Of a stretch of DNA of 64,000 nucleotides, positions 47,145-55,853 are shown piece after piece. The stretch is from Luteimicrobium album (GTDB lineage: Bacteria > Actinomycetota > Actinomycetes > Actinomycetales > Cellulomonadaceae), in contig NZ_BSUK01000001.1 in assembly GCF_030161555.1 (NCBI RefSeq), forward strand, positions 1,426,001 through 1,490,000, given 5' to 3'. Below the pieces are notes generated by a model. The model made no database searches and had not been told where the DNA came from. It saw only the letters and a list, made by a program, of their open reading frames with translations. Position 1 is the first letter of the stretch; every line of letters starts with the position of its first letter. The position numbers and the translations under genes were made by a program.

Positions 47145-48028
47145 GCTACCCGCTCGTCCGTGAGCTCGCCGGTGACGGGATCCCCGTCGCGGTGACGTGC
47201 CGGGTGCTCGAACTCGCTCGCCAGCCCTACTACCGGTGGCTCGCGCAGCCGGTGACCGACCGTGAGCTGGAGCAGGCCTACCTCGCCAACGCCCTGTTCG
47301 ACGCCCACCGTGACGACCCGGAGTACGGGTACCGGCTGCTCGCGGACGAGGCCCGCGAGGCCGGGCACGAGGCGTGCGACCGAACCATGTGGCGTCGCTG
47401 CGCAGAGAACTCGTGGTGGTGCGTGTTCGGGAAGAAGAAGGGCAAGGGCGGCAAGCGACCCGGGCCGCCCGCGCATGACGACCTCGTGAACCGGGACTTC
47501 ACCGCCGAGGCACCGAACGAGCTGTGGCTGACGGATATCACCGAGCATCCCACCGGCGAGGGAAAGGTCTACCTGTGCGCTATCAAGGACGTGTACTCGA
47601 ACCGGATCGTCGGGTACTCCATCAGCGACCGGATGAAGTCCTCCCTGGCCGTCCGGGCGCTCGAGAACGCCGTCGCCCGGCGGGCCGTGGACGGTGCCGA
47701 CGTGGCCGGATGCATCGTCCACTCCGACAGGGGCAGCCAGTTTCGAAGCCGGAAATTCCTGGCCGCGATGCGACGTCATGACCTGGTCGGATCCATGGGC
47801 CAGGTCGCCTCCGCCGGTGACAACGCCGCGATGGAGTCGTTCTTCGCGCTCCTGCAGAAGAACGTCCTGGACCGGCGCAGGTGGTCCACCCGCCACGACC
47901 TGCGAATCGCGATCATCACCTGGATCGAACGCACCTACCACCGGCGCCGTCGCCAGCAGCGTCTGGGACGTTTGACCCCGATCGAGTTCGAGACCATCAT
48001 CACCACTCAGGTCGCACTCGCCGCCTGA
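47141..48028 (+). CDS. IS3-family OrfB transposase
   Basis: 295 residues with its own ATG, overlapping orfA by four bases, unlike the frameshifted copy A. DDE residues are visible in LWLTDITEHP (Asp), CIVHSDRGSQFRS (Asp) and DNAAMESFFALLQKN (Glu). The frame is intact. Confidence 0.93.
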   Translation: MSYPLVRELAGDGIPVAVTCRVLELARQPYYRWLAQPVTDRELEQAYLANALFDAHRDDPEYGYRLLADEAREAGHEACDRTMWRRCAENSWWCVFGKKKGKGGKRPGPPAHDDLVNRDFTAEAPNELWLTDITEHPTGEGKVYLCAIKDVYSNRIVGYSISDRMKSSLAVRALENAVARRAVDGADVAGCIVHSDRGSQFRSRKFLAAMRRHDLVGSMGQVASAGDNAAMESFFALLQKNVLDRRRWSTRHDLRIAIITWIERTYHRRRRQQRLGRLTPIEFETIITTQVALAA

Positions 48029-48158
48029 GATCACCTGTCACCCGTTCGTGCAGCAGTCCCCCCAGCTGGATCCTGGCTCTCATTCGAGTCTGTGTCGCCA
48101 GTTTGGGCGAGTCGTGCTGGTACACCCGTCCCACCGTCGAGTGGTCCGGCCCGTGCGG

Positions 48159-49117
48159 TCAGCGAGCCCCGGCGAGGTAGGCGTCCACGGTCGCCCGGAC
48201 GGCGTCGTCGAACGGGGTCGGCTCGAGCTCGAGCTTCGCGTCGCTCGCCGACGCGTCCACGACGAGCGGGCGGGTGAACAGGTGACCCATCTCGACGAGC
48301 TCGCGTGTGCCTCGGTGGGCGAGGCCGACGGCACGCAGGAGCCAGATCGGGATCGGGCTGACGTGCGGTCCGCTGCGCCCCGCGGACCGCGCATAGGCGG
48401 TGGCGAGCTCGCGCTGGCTGCAGTTCGAGGAGACCGGCGCGAACCAGATGCCGTCGGTCGTGCCGGCGTCGGCACCGGCGGTGCGCCCGCGGTCACGGGT
48501 GAGCTCGCCGGCACGGATCATCGCGGCGGCCAGGTCGGGCAGGTAGGTCCACGAGTGGGGAGGTCGACGTTGCCGAGGGGCCGGACCGTCCCGCCGGACG
48601 TCGCCGGGCCGAGCATGCGGTCGCCCGCGTGGGCGTTCGCCCCGGCGCCGGGGCCGAAGTAGTCGGACGCGACGACGCTCGCCGTCGGGACGGGGGACGC
48701 GGCCCGCGCTGCGAGGAGCTGTGCCCGGACGCCCGGCTTGCCGCCGACGGCGTCGTGCCGGGTCGCCTCGGTGACGGTCCCCGACGTGTCGAACGCGTAG
48801 AGGCTCTCCGGGAACACGACGACGGCGCCTGCGGCCTCCGCGGCGGCGAGGACGGTCCGTTCGGCGGTGGGGAGCTCGCGGGCCCAGACCTTCGCGTCGT
48901 ACGCGGAGGCGTGGATGCAGAAGTGGATGATCTCGGCGTCCTGGACGGCGTCCGCGAGGGCGGCGGCGTCGGTCACGTCGACCCGCCGACGCTCGACGAG
49001 CGGGTGGTCGAGGCCCGATCCGGACCGGGTGAGGACGCGGACGGGCGTCCCCTGGTCGACGTAGCGGCGGGCGACGGTCGTGCCGATCGGGCCGGCTCCT
49101 GCGATGACGATGCTCAT
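48159..49117 (-). CDS. NAD(P)-binding epimerase/reductase-like protein, frameshifted
   Basis: About 319 residues. The N-terminal Rossmann motif is SIVIAGAGPIGTTVARRYVDQG, with a later SDR-like region VVFPESLYAFDTSGTV and SDYFGPGAG. One missing base near 48555, beside GGGG, separates the C-terminal half (HSWTYLPDLAAAMIRAGEL ... IPIWLLRAVGLAHRGTRELVEMG). It resembles extended SDR proteins of the nucleoside-diphosphate-sugar epimerase type. It is divergent from a TetR gene, so inducible control is likely. Substrate unknown. Confidence 0.78.
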
Positions 49118-49134
49118 GGTGACGTCCTATCTGT

Positions 49135-49203
49135 GAGCAGTGCTCTCGGTTGCTGACGACACGAGCATGGACCCTGTTCGTCGAGATTGCAAGAGCAGTG
49201 CTC
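49135..49203. promoter_or_regulatory. Two copies of a TetR-type operator
   Basis: GAGCAGTGCTC occurs at 49135-49145 and 49193-49203, each a 5-bp inverted repeat around one base, 58 bases apart, with GTGAGCAGTGCTCT and AGAGCAGTGCTCAC as mirrored contexts. They flank the divergent promoter region between the SDR-like gene and tetR. Confidence 0.65.
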
Positions 49204-49243
49204 ACTTTTGTGTCCCGCGACCTCGTGAGGCAGGATCAAGGGC

Positions 49244-49933
49244 ATGGCACCCACGCCCCGGCAGCTCGCCCGCGAGCACACGATGCGCGAGATCGTGCGG
49301 ATCGGACGCGCCCAGCTCGCCACCGTCGGCCCCGCCGACCTCTCGCTGCGCGCCGTCGCGCGCGAGCTCGGTGTCGTGTCGTCCGCCGTCTACCGGTACG
49401 TCAGCAGCCGCGACGAGCTCCTGACCCTGCTCATCGTCGACGCCTACGACGAGCTCGGCGACGCCGTCGACGCGGCGCTCGCGGACGCCCCCGACGGCCC
49501 GCGCGACCGCCTGCTCGCGGCGGCCCGGGCTGTCCGGACGTGGGGTCTGCGCGCGCCCTCGAGCTACGCGCTCCTGTACGGGACGCCCGTCCCCGGCTAC
49601 GCGGCCCCGGCCGATCTCACGACCCAGCCCGGGACCCGGGTCGTCCTCGCGCTCGTCGGGATCATGGTCGCGGCGTCGGAGGCGGGCGGGCTCCGCCCGC
49701 CGCAGCGCGAGGTGCCGAACGGCGTCCGCGCGGACATGGAGCGGATCCGCGCCGAGTTCGGGCTCGAGCTCCCCGCCGGTGCGCTGGCCACGGGGTTCCA
49801 GCTCTGGTCCGGCCTGTTCGGCCTCGTCTCGTTCGACGTCTTCGACCAGTGGGGCCCCGGCACGCTCACCGACCGGGACGGCTTCTTCGACTACCAGGTG
49901 GGGCTGCTCGGGGACCTCGTGGGCCTCGCGTAG
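49244..49933 (+). CDS. TetR regulator with WHG-type C-terminal domain
   Basis: 229 residues. The helix-turn-helix is in TVGPADLSLRAVARELGVVSSAVYRYVSSRDELLTLLIVDAYDELG, and the C-terminus (APSSYALLYGTPVPGYAAPADLT ... FQLWSGLFGLVSFDVFDQWG) has the WHG-like pattern. CAGGAT lies seven bases before the ATG. It most likely represses itself and the divergent SDR-like gene through the paired operators. Confidence 0.85.
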   Translation: MAPTPRQLAREHTMREIVRIGRAQLATVGPADLSLRAVARELGVVSSAVYRYVSSRDELLTLLIVDAYDELGDAVDAALADAPDGPRDRLLAAARAVRTWGLRAPSSYALLYGTPVPGYAAPADLTTQPGTRVVLALVGIMVAASEAGGLRPPQREVPNGVRADMERIRAEFGLELPAGALATGFQLWSGLFGLVSFDVFDQWGPGTLTDRDGFFDYQVGLLGDLVGLA

Positions 49934-49972
49934 GCGGGCCGCCCGCACGGCACTGCGGCCGTCGTCGGGCAT

Positions 49973-50186
49973 GAGAAAGCCCGTGGGCTGGCGGTCTGGT
50001 CCCCCATGGAAAGGGAGGACCGCCTGTCGCGGTGGACGATTCCGCGACACCCACGGGCCCGGTGATGGCGTTGGTTTCGCCAGCTCGTCCGGAGACGTGC
50101 CGCGCGAGCTAGCGCGCGATCACCTCATGCGTCCGAAGAGTCTTCACTGGTCGGATCACCTCCTTTCCCATGTGCCGACGACGCTA
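49973..50186 (-). ncRNA. Candidate stand-alone structured RNA with tiny reading frame
   Basis: On the minus strand TTGGCA (50209-50204) and TAGCGT (50186-50181) are spaced by 17 bases. A perfect Shine-Dalgarno AAAGGAGGTGAT (50166-50155) and a 12-codon frame follow. A closing helix GGTGAT/ATCACC (50124-50119 with 50066-50061) encloses three hairpins: CGCGCG/CGCGCG, GTC/GAC and GGCG/CGCC. A three-way structure follows, closed by GCCCGTGGG/CCCACGGGC (50058-50050, 49987-49979) and holding TGTCGCGG/CCGCGACA and GGCGGTC/GACCGCC. It ends in TTTCTC. I recognise no known RNA family. Confidence 0.45.
50109..50147 (-). CDS. 12-codon leader-type peptide
   Basis: GTG at 50147 reads MKTLRTHEVIAR to TAG, with AAAGGAGGTGAT seven bases upstream, an unusually complete match to the 16S anti-Shine-Dalgarno. 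The stop codon falls in the loop of the CGCGCG hairpin, so translation would open the structure. No gene follows in the same direction. Confidence 0.4.
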   Translation of the reverse strand: MKTLRTHEVIAR

Positions 50187-50233
50187 CGCGGCGTGCGCCG
50201 TCGTGCCAAGCGATTTCGCCGACGGGAGAGCCG

Positions 50234-50974
50234 TCAGTTCGCGCCCGGCTGGATCGCCTGCGTCTGGAGGAGCTGGACCTTGCTGTTGGTGCAGGCCGTG
50301 AGACCCGACGCCTTGACGAAGATCGAGCGCGTCTCGCCGGGCACGTAGACGCGCAGGCCGTCGGCCTTCGCGGGCTTGCACGTGCTCTTCGGGTAGTTGG
50401 CCGCCTGCGCGATCTTCAGCGGGGCGTGCGCGTGGCCGTTCGGGAGCAGGGTCACGGTCGCGTGGGGGCTCGACCGGTCGAACGTGGCCGCGGCGCCGAG
50501 CTGCGTGCCGTTGCTGTCACCCACGAACGACACGCCCGGCCAGCCCTGGAGCTGGCACGGCGAGCCGCCCGTGTTCTTCAGGACGAGGTACGGGTACGTG
50601 CTGCCCGCGCCGCCGCCCTCCCCGTCGGTGAGGGTGCCTGTGAGGTGGTCAGCCGTGCATCGGGCTACCCGCAGCGAGCTGGGGGAGGGCGTGGAGCCCG
50701 TGCCCTTCGTGGCTCCGGACGTCGCGCCGTTCCCGGCGCCGTCGTCGGTGGAGTCGGTGGTGGGGGTCGAGACCGAGCCGGCGGTGTCGTCCGGGGTGGA
50801 CGGCGGTGCCGCAGTGGTCTCGGTGGAGCCTCGGGTCGCGGGCGAGGCCGCGTCCTGGGTCCCGTTGTCGCAGGCGGCAAGCGTGCCCGCACTCAGCAGT
50901 CCGACGACGACGAGCGCGACCGCGGCCGTCGTCGTCCGCGCCACGTGGGGCGCGTGCAGGTGTCGACGTGTCAT
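50234..50974 (-). CDS. DUF4232-domain lipoprotein
   Basis: 246 residues from ATG at 50974. The signal ends at the lipobox LAAC. A long Thr/Ser/Pro/Gly-rich linker leads to the DUF4232 domain (about residues 115-246): CTADHLTGTLTDGEGGGAGSTYPYLVLKNTGGSPCQLQGWPGVSFVG and TCKPAKADGLRVYVPGETRSIFVKASGLTAC, with cysteines likely disulfide-bonded. Exported, function unknown. It lies downstream of the two-component genes on the same strand. Confidence 0.85.
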   Translation of the reverse strand: MTRRHLHAPHVARTTTAAVALVVVGLLSAGTLAACDNGTQDAASPATRGSTETTAAPPSTPDDTAGSVSTPTTDSTDDGAGNGATSGATKGTGSTPSPSSLRVARCTADHLTGTLTDGEGGGAGSTYPYLVLKNTGGSPCQLQGWPGVSFVGDSNGTQLGAAATFDRSSPHATVTLLPNGHAHAPLKIAQAANYPKSTCKPAKADGLRVYVPGETRSIFVKASGLTACTNSKVQLLQTQAIQPGAN

Positions 50975-51032
50975 GCCTCGAGCATGGCGTGACGTGCATG
51001 AGCGGAGCATGAGGGCGGCCCTCATGCGCCGC

Positions 51033-52348
51033 TCACGCGAGCGGCAGACGCAGGATGGCGCGGAGCCCGCCCGACGGCGCGTCGTCGAGGTCGAGGCTGC
51101 CGCCGTTGACGCGGGCCGCCCACGACGCGATCGACAGCCCCGAGCCGGTTCCGGCACGTGAGTCGCCGGTCGTGCCCGCCTCGACCATCCGGGCGCGGTC
51201 GGCCGCGGGGATGCCGGGCCCGGCATCCGTCACGACGACGGCGTCGGCCCGCACCTCGACGACGACCGGCGGGCGCCCGTGCCGCAGCGCGTTCTCCGCG
51301 AGGTTGCGGACGCCGAGCGCGAGGACGTCCGCGTTCGCCCGTACGACGACGGCGGGCAGCGCGTCGGGCCGGACGGTGACGCGGGCGCTCTCGGGCGTGT
51401 CGTCCCGTGGTCCCGTCTCCGTCCCGGCCACCTCGGCGACGACCCGCTCGACGAGCTGGTCGAGCCGGAGCCGTTCGCGCGACAGGTCGGCCGTCCCGAC
51501 GGCCGCCCGAGCGCGCAGCAGGAGGGCATCCGTGAGCGCGGTGAGCCGCCGCACCTGGCGTCCGGCGCCCTCGACGGCGGCCTGCTGCGTCGCGAGGTCG
51601 TCCGGGTGCAGGGAGGCACGGTCGACCTCGAGCTGGAGGACGCTGAGCGGGGTCCGGAGCTCGTGGGCGGCGTCGACGAGGAACCGTTCCTGCGACGCGA
51701 GCCCCGGACCGCGGGCCGCATCGCACGGCCGGAGACGACGTGGCCCAGCAGGCTCGCCGCGACCACGAGCAGCATGCTCCCGAGCAGCAGCCGGTTGCGG
51801 AGCGCCGCGTGCTCCGCCGCCCCCGGCACGGTACCGCCGACGAGCAGCACGGCGCCGACCGGCGTCGACGACGTGATCTTCGTCGAGTCGAAGACCGGCG
51901 CCGCCGCCCAGTGCAGCGTCGGCCCGCGCTGCTGCGCCGCCACGAAGCCCGTCACGCCCGCGTCCTTCTGCTGCGCGGCGAGGACGCGCCGCAGCTCGTC
52001 GTCCGTGGGCAGGGCGTCCTGGTCGGGCTCCGCATACTCGATCGACGACGGCGTGACCACGCCGAGCACCGACGTCGTCCGGCCGACCTGGGTAGCGTTG
52101 AGGCGGCCGAGGTCGAGCGTGCCGTCGTCGCCGATGCTCACGAGCTCCGAGAGCGACCCAGCCTGCTGGCGCAGGCCCTCGTCGAACGCCTTCGTCTGTG
52201 CGGACGTGTCGACGCGCAGCGCGATCGCTACGAGCACGCCCAGGCACACGGCGGTGGTCGCCGCGAAGACGACGGTCGTCGTCCAACGGATCCGGCTGAT
52301 CCGCCGGCGCGCCGAGCCGAGCGCCGGGTCCGCGGTCGCGCCGGTCAT
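51033..52348 (-). CDS. Two-component sensor histidine kinase, frameshifted
   Basis: About 439 residues. Two membrane helices (TTVVFAATTAVCLGVLVAIAL; LLLGSMLLVVAASLLGHVV) flank an extracellular sensor of about 130 residues. The H-box is FLVDAAHELRTPLSVLQLEV, the N-box NLAENALRHG, the G1 box DAGPGIP, and G2 GTGSGLSIASWAA. One missing base near 51715 joins the membrane and kinase parts. The ATG at 52348 overlaps the regulator stop by ATGA. Confidence 0.9.
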
Positions 52349-53039
52349 CGCCGGGCTCGCTCCGGGGAGCGGCCGGGGCGTCGTCGGCCAACCGGTACCC
52401 GACGCCCCGCACGGTCTCGATGAGGTCCGGGTCGCCGAGCCGCCGACGGAGCTGGCCGACCAGCACGTCCACGACGTTGGACGACGGCTCCGTCAGCTCG
52501 TCCCAGCACCGCTCGACGAGCTCGGTGCGCGTCACGACCTCGCCTGCGTGCTCGAGGAGCACCTCGAGCACCGCGAACTCCTTGGGCGTAGGGCTCAGGA
52601 GGATGCCGTCGAGGGTCAGCCGGTGCCGCACGACGTCGAGCTCGAGCCGTCCGCTCGTGAGGACCCGCGCCCGTTCGGTGCCCTGGCGGCGGGCCAGGGC
52701 CCGGATGCGCGCGACGAGCTCGGGCAGCGCGAACGGCTTCACGACGTAGTCGTCGGCGCCGTGCTCGAATCCCGCGACCCGGTCGGCCACCTGCCCGCGT
52801 GCCGTGAGCAGCAGGACCGGCGTCGCGACGTCCCGGCGACGCAGCCGGTCGACGAGGTCGAGCGCGTCGCCGTCCGGCACCGCCCGGTCCAGGACCAGGA
52901 CGTCGTGGTGCGACGTGGCCACCAGGACGTCGGCGTCGGCGATGGTCGTGACGTGGTCGACGACGAAGCCCTGGTCGCGCAGCGCCGCCACGAGCGCGGG
53001 TGCGAGTTCGGCGTCGTCCTCGAGGAGCAGCAGCTTCAC
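52345..53039 (-). CDS. OmpR-family response regulator, frameshifted near the end
   Basis: About 231 residues. The receiver domain shows LLLEDDAEL, VLVLDRAVPDG (phosphorylated Asp), LLLTAR and YVVKPFALPEL (Lys). The winged helix C-terminus shows PTPKEFAVLEVLLEHAGEVVTRTELVERCWDE and VVDVLVGQLRRRLGD ... IETVRGVGYRL. A missing base near 52370 removes its own stop and makes it appear fused to the kinase; restoring it gives ERARR and a TGA overlapping the kinase start. Confidence 0.9.
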
Positions 53040-53122
53040 GCGGACCGACTCTACGACGGTGTCCCGCTCGCCGAGGCGAACGCCCGGGCCGACGCCTCAC
53101 GGACCCTTGGCAGGATGGACGC

Positions 53123-53683
53123 ATGGCTGCCCACGACCCCTACCGCGTCATGACCGTCTGCACCGGGAACATCTGCCGTTCGCCGATGGCCGAGGTGGTG
53201 CTGCGCGCCCGGTTCGACGCGGCCGGGCTCGGCGATCGGGTCCTGATCGACTCGACGGGCATCAGCGACGAGGAGCAGGGCCGGCCCATGGACCGGCGGG
53301 CCGTGGCGGTCCTCGAGGCGCACGGCTACGACCTGGCGGGGCTCGCGGGACCCGCGGGACCGCACCGGGCGCGGCAGGTGCGCGCGTCCGATCTGGCCGC
53401 GCGCGACCTCGTGCTCCCCATGACCGTGCTGCACGAGCGATCCCTGCGCCGCCTCGTGCGGTCCGAGGGCGCCGTCGACGACGGACGCGTCCGGCTCTAC
53501 CGGACGTTCGACCCGGCAGCCCCGAAGGTCGACCCGGACGGGCCGGACGGTTACCGCCTCGACATCGACGACCCCTGGTACGGCGACCGCGAGGACTTCG
53601 AGTCGTGCCTGGCCCAGGTCGAGGCCGGTGCCGACGGGGTGGTCGCGTACGTGGAGGGCGAGCTGCGCCGTCGGGCGGGGTGA
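53123..53683 (+). CDS. Low-molecular-weight protein tyrosine phosphatase
   Basis: 186 residues. The P-loop is VCTGNICRSPMAEVVLR (the C-x5-R-S motif), with the general-acid Asp in DIDDPWYGDREDFESCL. Full length. CAGGAT precedes the ATG by six bases, suggesting a leaderless transcript. Substrate is likely a capsule/wall-related or signalling phosphotyrosine protein, but the context does not say which. Confidence 0.92.
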   Translation: MAAHDPYRVMTVCTGNICRSPMAEVVLRARFDAAGLGDRVLIDSTGISDEEQGRPMDRRAVAVLEAHGYDLAGLAGPAGPHRARQVRASDLAARDLVLPMTVLHERSLRRLVRSEGAVDDGRVRLYRTFDPAAPKVDPDGPDGYRLDIDDPWYGDREDFESCLAQVEAGADGVVAYVEGELRRRAG

Positions 53684-53800
53684 GGTGGCCGCCGGCTCGC
53701 CGCGCGCGATCCCGCCGTCGGGAGAACACTTTCTTACACCGGGACAAGGCGCCCCGGCGGTCGTCGGACCGCGTCGCGAGCAGGACCGATGGAGGCCCTC

Positions 53801-53977
53801 GTGAAGTTCACCATCCAGAAGAGCGAGAAGACCGGGCAGTACTGGTTCCGGATCGTCGCCAGCAACGGCAACATCCTGGCCAGCAGCGAGCAGTACGCCC
53901 AGAAGTCCTCCGCGGTGTCCGCGGTGGAATCGATCAAGCAGCGGGCAGGAGACGCCGAGGTCGTCGACGAGACCTGA
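53801..53977 (+). CDS. YegP-like DUF1508 protein
   Basis: 58 residues from GTG at 53801, chosen because GGAGG lies five bases upstream; an ATG at 53789 would add four residues. FTIQKSEKTGQYWFRIVASNGNILASSEQYAQKSSAVSAVESIK is the single DUF1508 repeat. Small cytoplasmic protein of unknown role. Confidence 0.88.
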   Translation: MKFTIQKSEKTGQYWFRIVASNGNILASSEQYAQKSSAVSAVESIKQRAGDAEVVDET

Positions 53978-53997
53978 CGACGCTCCGGGACGACGCG

Positions 53998-54035
53998 CGG
54001 GCCGTGCGGCCGGATCTCTCCGGTCGCACGGCCCG
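53998..54035. terminator. Terminator hairpin between convergent genes
   Basis: CGGGCCGTGCGGCCGG and CCGGTCGCACGGCCCG pair across a 6-base loop. It serves the DUF1508 gene and the convergent MFS gene. Confidence 0.75.
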
Positions 54036-54072
54036 CTCGCGTGGTGCCCGTCGTGTCGGGTGGCCGACGGCG

Positions 54073-55656
54073 TCAGGCCTCCGCGGGACGGCCGACCGCC
54101 TCGGCCATCTCCTCCTCGAAGAGCGCCGCGGCGTCCTCGGGAGCGACGATCCGCGGTCCGTCGACGTCGGACTCCGCGGGTCCGGCCACGGTGGCCGGAG
54201 CGTGCGCGGCCTGCGGGGCGCGGGACCGCACCGCGACGGCGAGCAGCAGGACGGTCGCCGCGAGCAGGATCGCGGACGTCAGGAACGCCCGGTCGGCTCC
54301 CACGACGAACGCGTGCTGCGCGATCGCCGCGGCGTCCGACCCCTCGGGGGCGGCGTGCTGCGTGGCGGTCGTCGCGACGGTGACGAGCACGGCGAGGCCG
54401 AGCGAGCCGCCGACCTGCTGCATGACGTTGACCAGGCCGGACGCCGCGCCGGCGTCCTTGGGGTCGACGCCCTGCAGCGCGATCGCGGTCAGCGGCACGA
54501 ACGCGAGCCCGTTGCCCATGCCGAAGAGCAGGAGCGGGACCAGGATCGCGACGTACGACGAGTCCGCGCCGAGCCGCGAGAGCACGAGCAGCGCCACCGT
54601 GGACAGGCTCAGGCCTACCAGGAGGAGCGGCTTCGGTCCCACGCGCACGACGAGGGCTGCGCTGACCCGCGAGAACCCGAACAGCATGACGGTGAGGGGC
54701 AGGAACGCGAGACCGGTCACGATCGGCGTGTAGCCCAGGACGTCCTGCAGGAAGAGGGTCAGGTAGAAGAACATCCCGAACATCCCGCCGACGAGCAGGA
54801 TCCGCCCGACGTACGAGGCGGCACGTGTCCGGTCGGCGAAGAGCTTGAGCGGCGTGATGGGCGCCGGGGCACGCAGCTCGACCAGCACGAACGAGAGCAG
54901 CAGCACGCCGCCGAGGACGAACGCCAGGACGGTCTCGGGGTCGCTCCAGCCGTCGCTCGCGGCGCGGATGAAGCCGTACACGACCGCGCTCATGCCGAGG
55001 GTCGAGGTGGCGGCGCCCATCAGGTCGAACTTGCCGCGCTGGCGCGGGGTCTCGGGGAGCACGGCCCGCGCGAGGAAGATCAGGCCGATGCCGATGGGGA
55101 CGTTGACGAACAGGACCCAGCGCCAGGAGACCCACTCGGTGAGCAGGCCGCCGGCGATGAGGCCGACCGCCGAGCCGCCGATCGAGACCGCGGCGTAGTA
55201 GCCGAGCGCGCGGGCGCGCTCACGACCCTCGGGGAAGCGCGCCATGAGCAGGGCCAGGCCGGACGGGGCAGCGAAGGCCGCACCGATTCCCTGGACGACG
55301 CGGGCCGTGAGCAGCTCGCCGGGCCCCTGGGAGAATCCGCCCGCGAACGAGGCGAGCGTGAACAGGCCGATGCCGAGCAGAAGCGTGCGACGTCGGCCGA
55401 GGATGTCGCCGGCTCGTGCGCCGAGGAGAAGGAGCCCGCCGAACGCGAGCGTGTAGGCGTTGAGGACCCAGGACAGGCTCGCGGCCGAGAAGCCGAGGGC
55501 CTTCTGGATGTCGGGGAGCGCGACGTTCACGATGGTCGCGTCCAGCACGATCATGAGCTGGGTGGTGAGGATCGCGGCCAGCACCAGGGGTGAGGAGTGG
55601 CCGCGCCCCGCGGCTGCGGGAGCCGCTGGGGAGAGGGTGGTCGAGGGTGAGGACAC
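54073..55656 (-). CDS. MFS drug exporter, DHA2 (14-helix) type
   Basis: 527 residues from GTG at 55656, with GGAGG upstream. About fourteen hydrophobic helices; motif A GARAGDILGRRRTLLLGIG, motif D1 ATIVNVALPDIQKALGFSAASLSWVLNAYTL, and motif C-like ARVVQGIGAAFAAPSGLALL. Proton-driven multidrug efflux is the family role. Divergent from a TetR gene, its likely repressor. The frame is intact. Confidence 0.92.
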   Translation of the reverse strand: MSSPSTTLSPAAPAAAGRGHSSPLVLAAILTTQLMIVLDATIVNVALPDIQKALGFSAASLSWVLNAYTLAFGGLLLLGARAGDILGRRRTLLLGIGLFTLASFAGGFSQGPGELLTARVVQGIGAAFAAPSGLALLMARFPEGRERARALGYYAAVSIGGSAVGLIAGGLLTEWVSWRWVLFVNVPIGIGLIFLARAVLPETPRQRGKFDLMGAATSTLGMSAVVYGFIRAASDGWSDPETVLAFVLGGVLLLSFVLVELRAPAPITPLKLFADRTRAASYVGRILLVGGMFGMFFYLTLFLQDVLGYTPIVTGLAFLPLTVMLFGFSRVSAALVVRVGPKPLLLVGLSLSTVALLVLSRLGADSSYVAILVPLLLFGMGNGLAFVPLTAIALQGVDPKDAGAASGLVNVMQQVGGSLGLAVLVTVATTATQHAAPEGSDAAAIAQHAFVVGADRAFLTSAILLAATVLLLAVAVRSRAPQAAHAPATVAGPAESDVDGPRIVAPEDAAALFEEEMAEAVGRPAEA

Positions 55657-55690
55657 GTCTGGCCTCCACGAAGTAGGATGGAAAGTGGAA

Positions 55691-55734
55691 GGAGCCTCCG
55701 GTAGACACCTAGGACTATACGGAGGGTTCCTCCG
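55691..55734. promoter_or_regulatory. Operators between MFS and tetR
   Basis: CGGAGGGTTCCTCCG (55720-55734) is a perfect 6-bp inverted repeat with a 3-base spacer, and GGAGCCTCC (55691-55699) is a second half-related palindrome. Both lie in the divergent promoter region. Confidence 0.55.
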
Positions 55735-55853
55735 GTTGTGCAAGAGGTAATCGAGAACAGCGCGGGTCCACCCGTTTCCCCGCCCCGGGAACGGGCGAGT
55801 ATCGTCACGGCGTACGAGGCCGCAACGGTGCGGTTCGCGCGAAGGAGGTCACC

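Larger units (their letters stand above)
46788..48060 (+). mobile_element. IS3-family insertion sequence, copy B
   Basis: 1273 bp. The ends GGGACTGCTGCACGGATAGG and (inverted) GGGACTGCTGCACGAACGGG are inverted repeats. No target duplication is seen and the right flank is not Rhs sequence, so the rest of the third cassette was deleted. It is unrelated in sequence to copy A. Confidence 0.88.

Noticed and set aside
50153..50167. GGATCACCTCCTTTC on the plus strand equals the 3' end of 16S rRNA.
   Set aside because: No other 16S sequence is nearby. On the minus strand it is a perfect Shine-Dalgarno before a short frame, which explains it better.
51033..53039. A 668-codon open frame that reads as a response regulator fused to a histidine kinase C-terminus.
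   Set aside because: The kinase membrane and sensor part lies in another frame in between, and restoring two single missing bases gives two normal coupled genes. It is not a hybrid protein.
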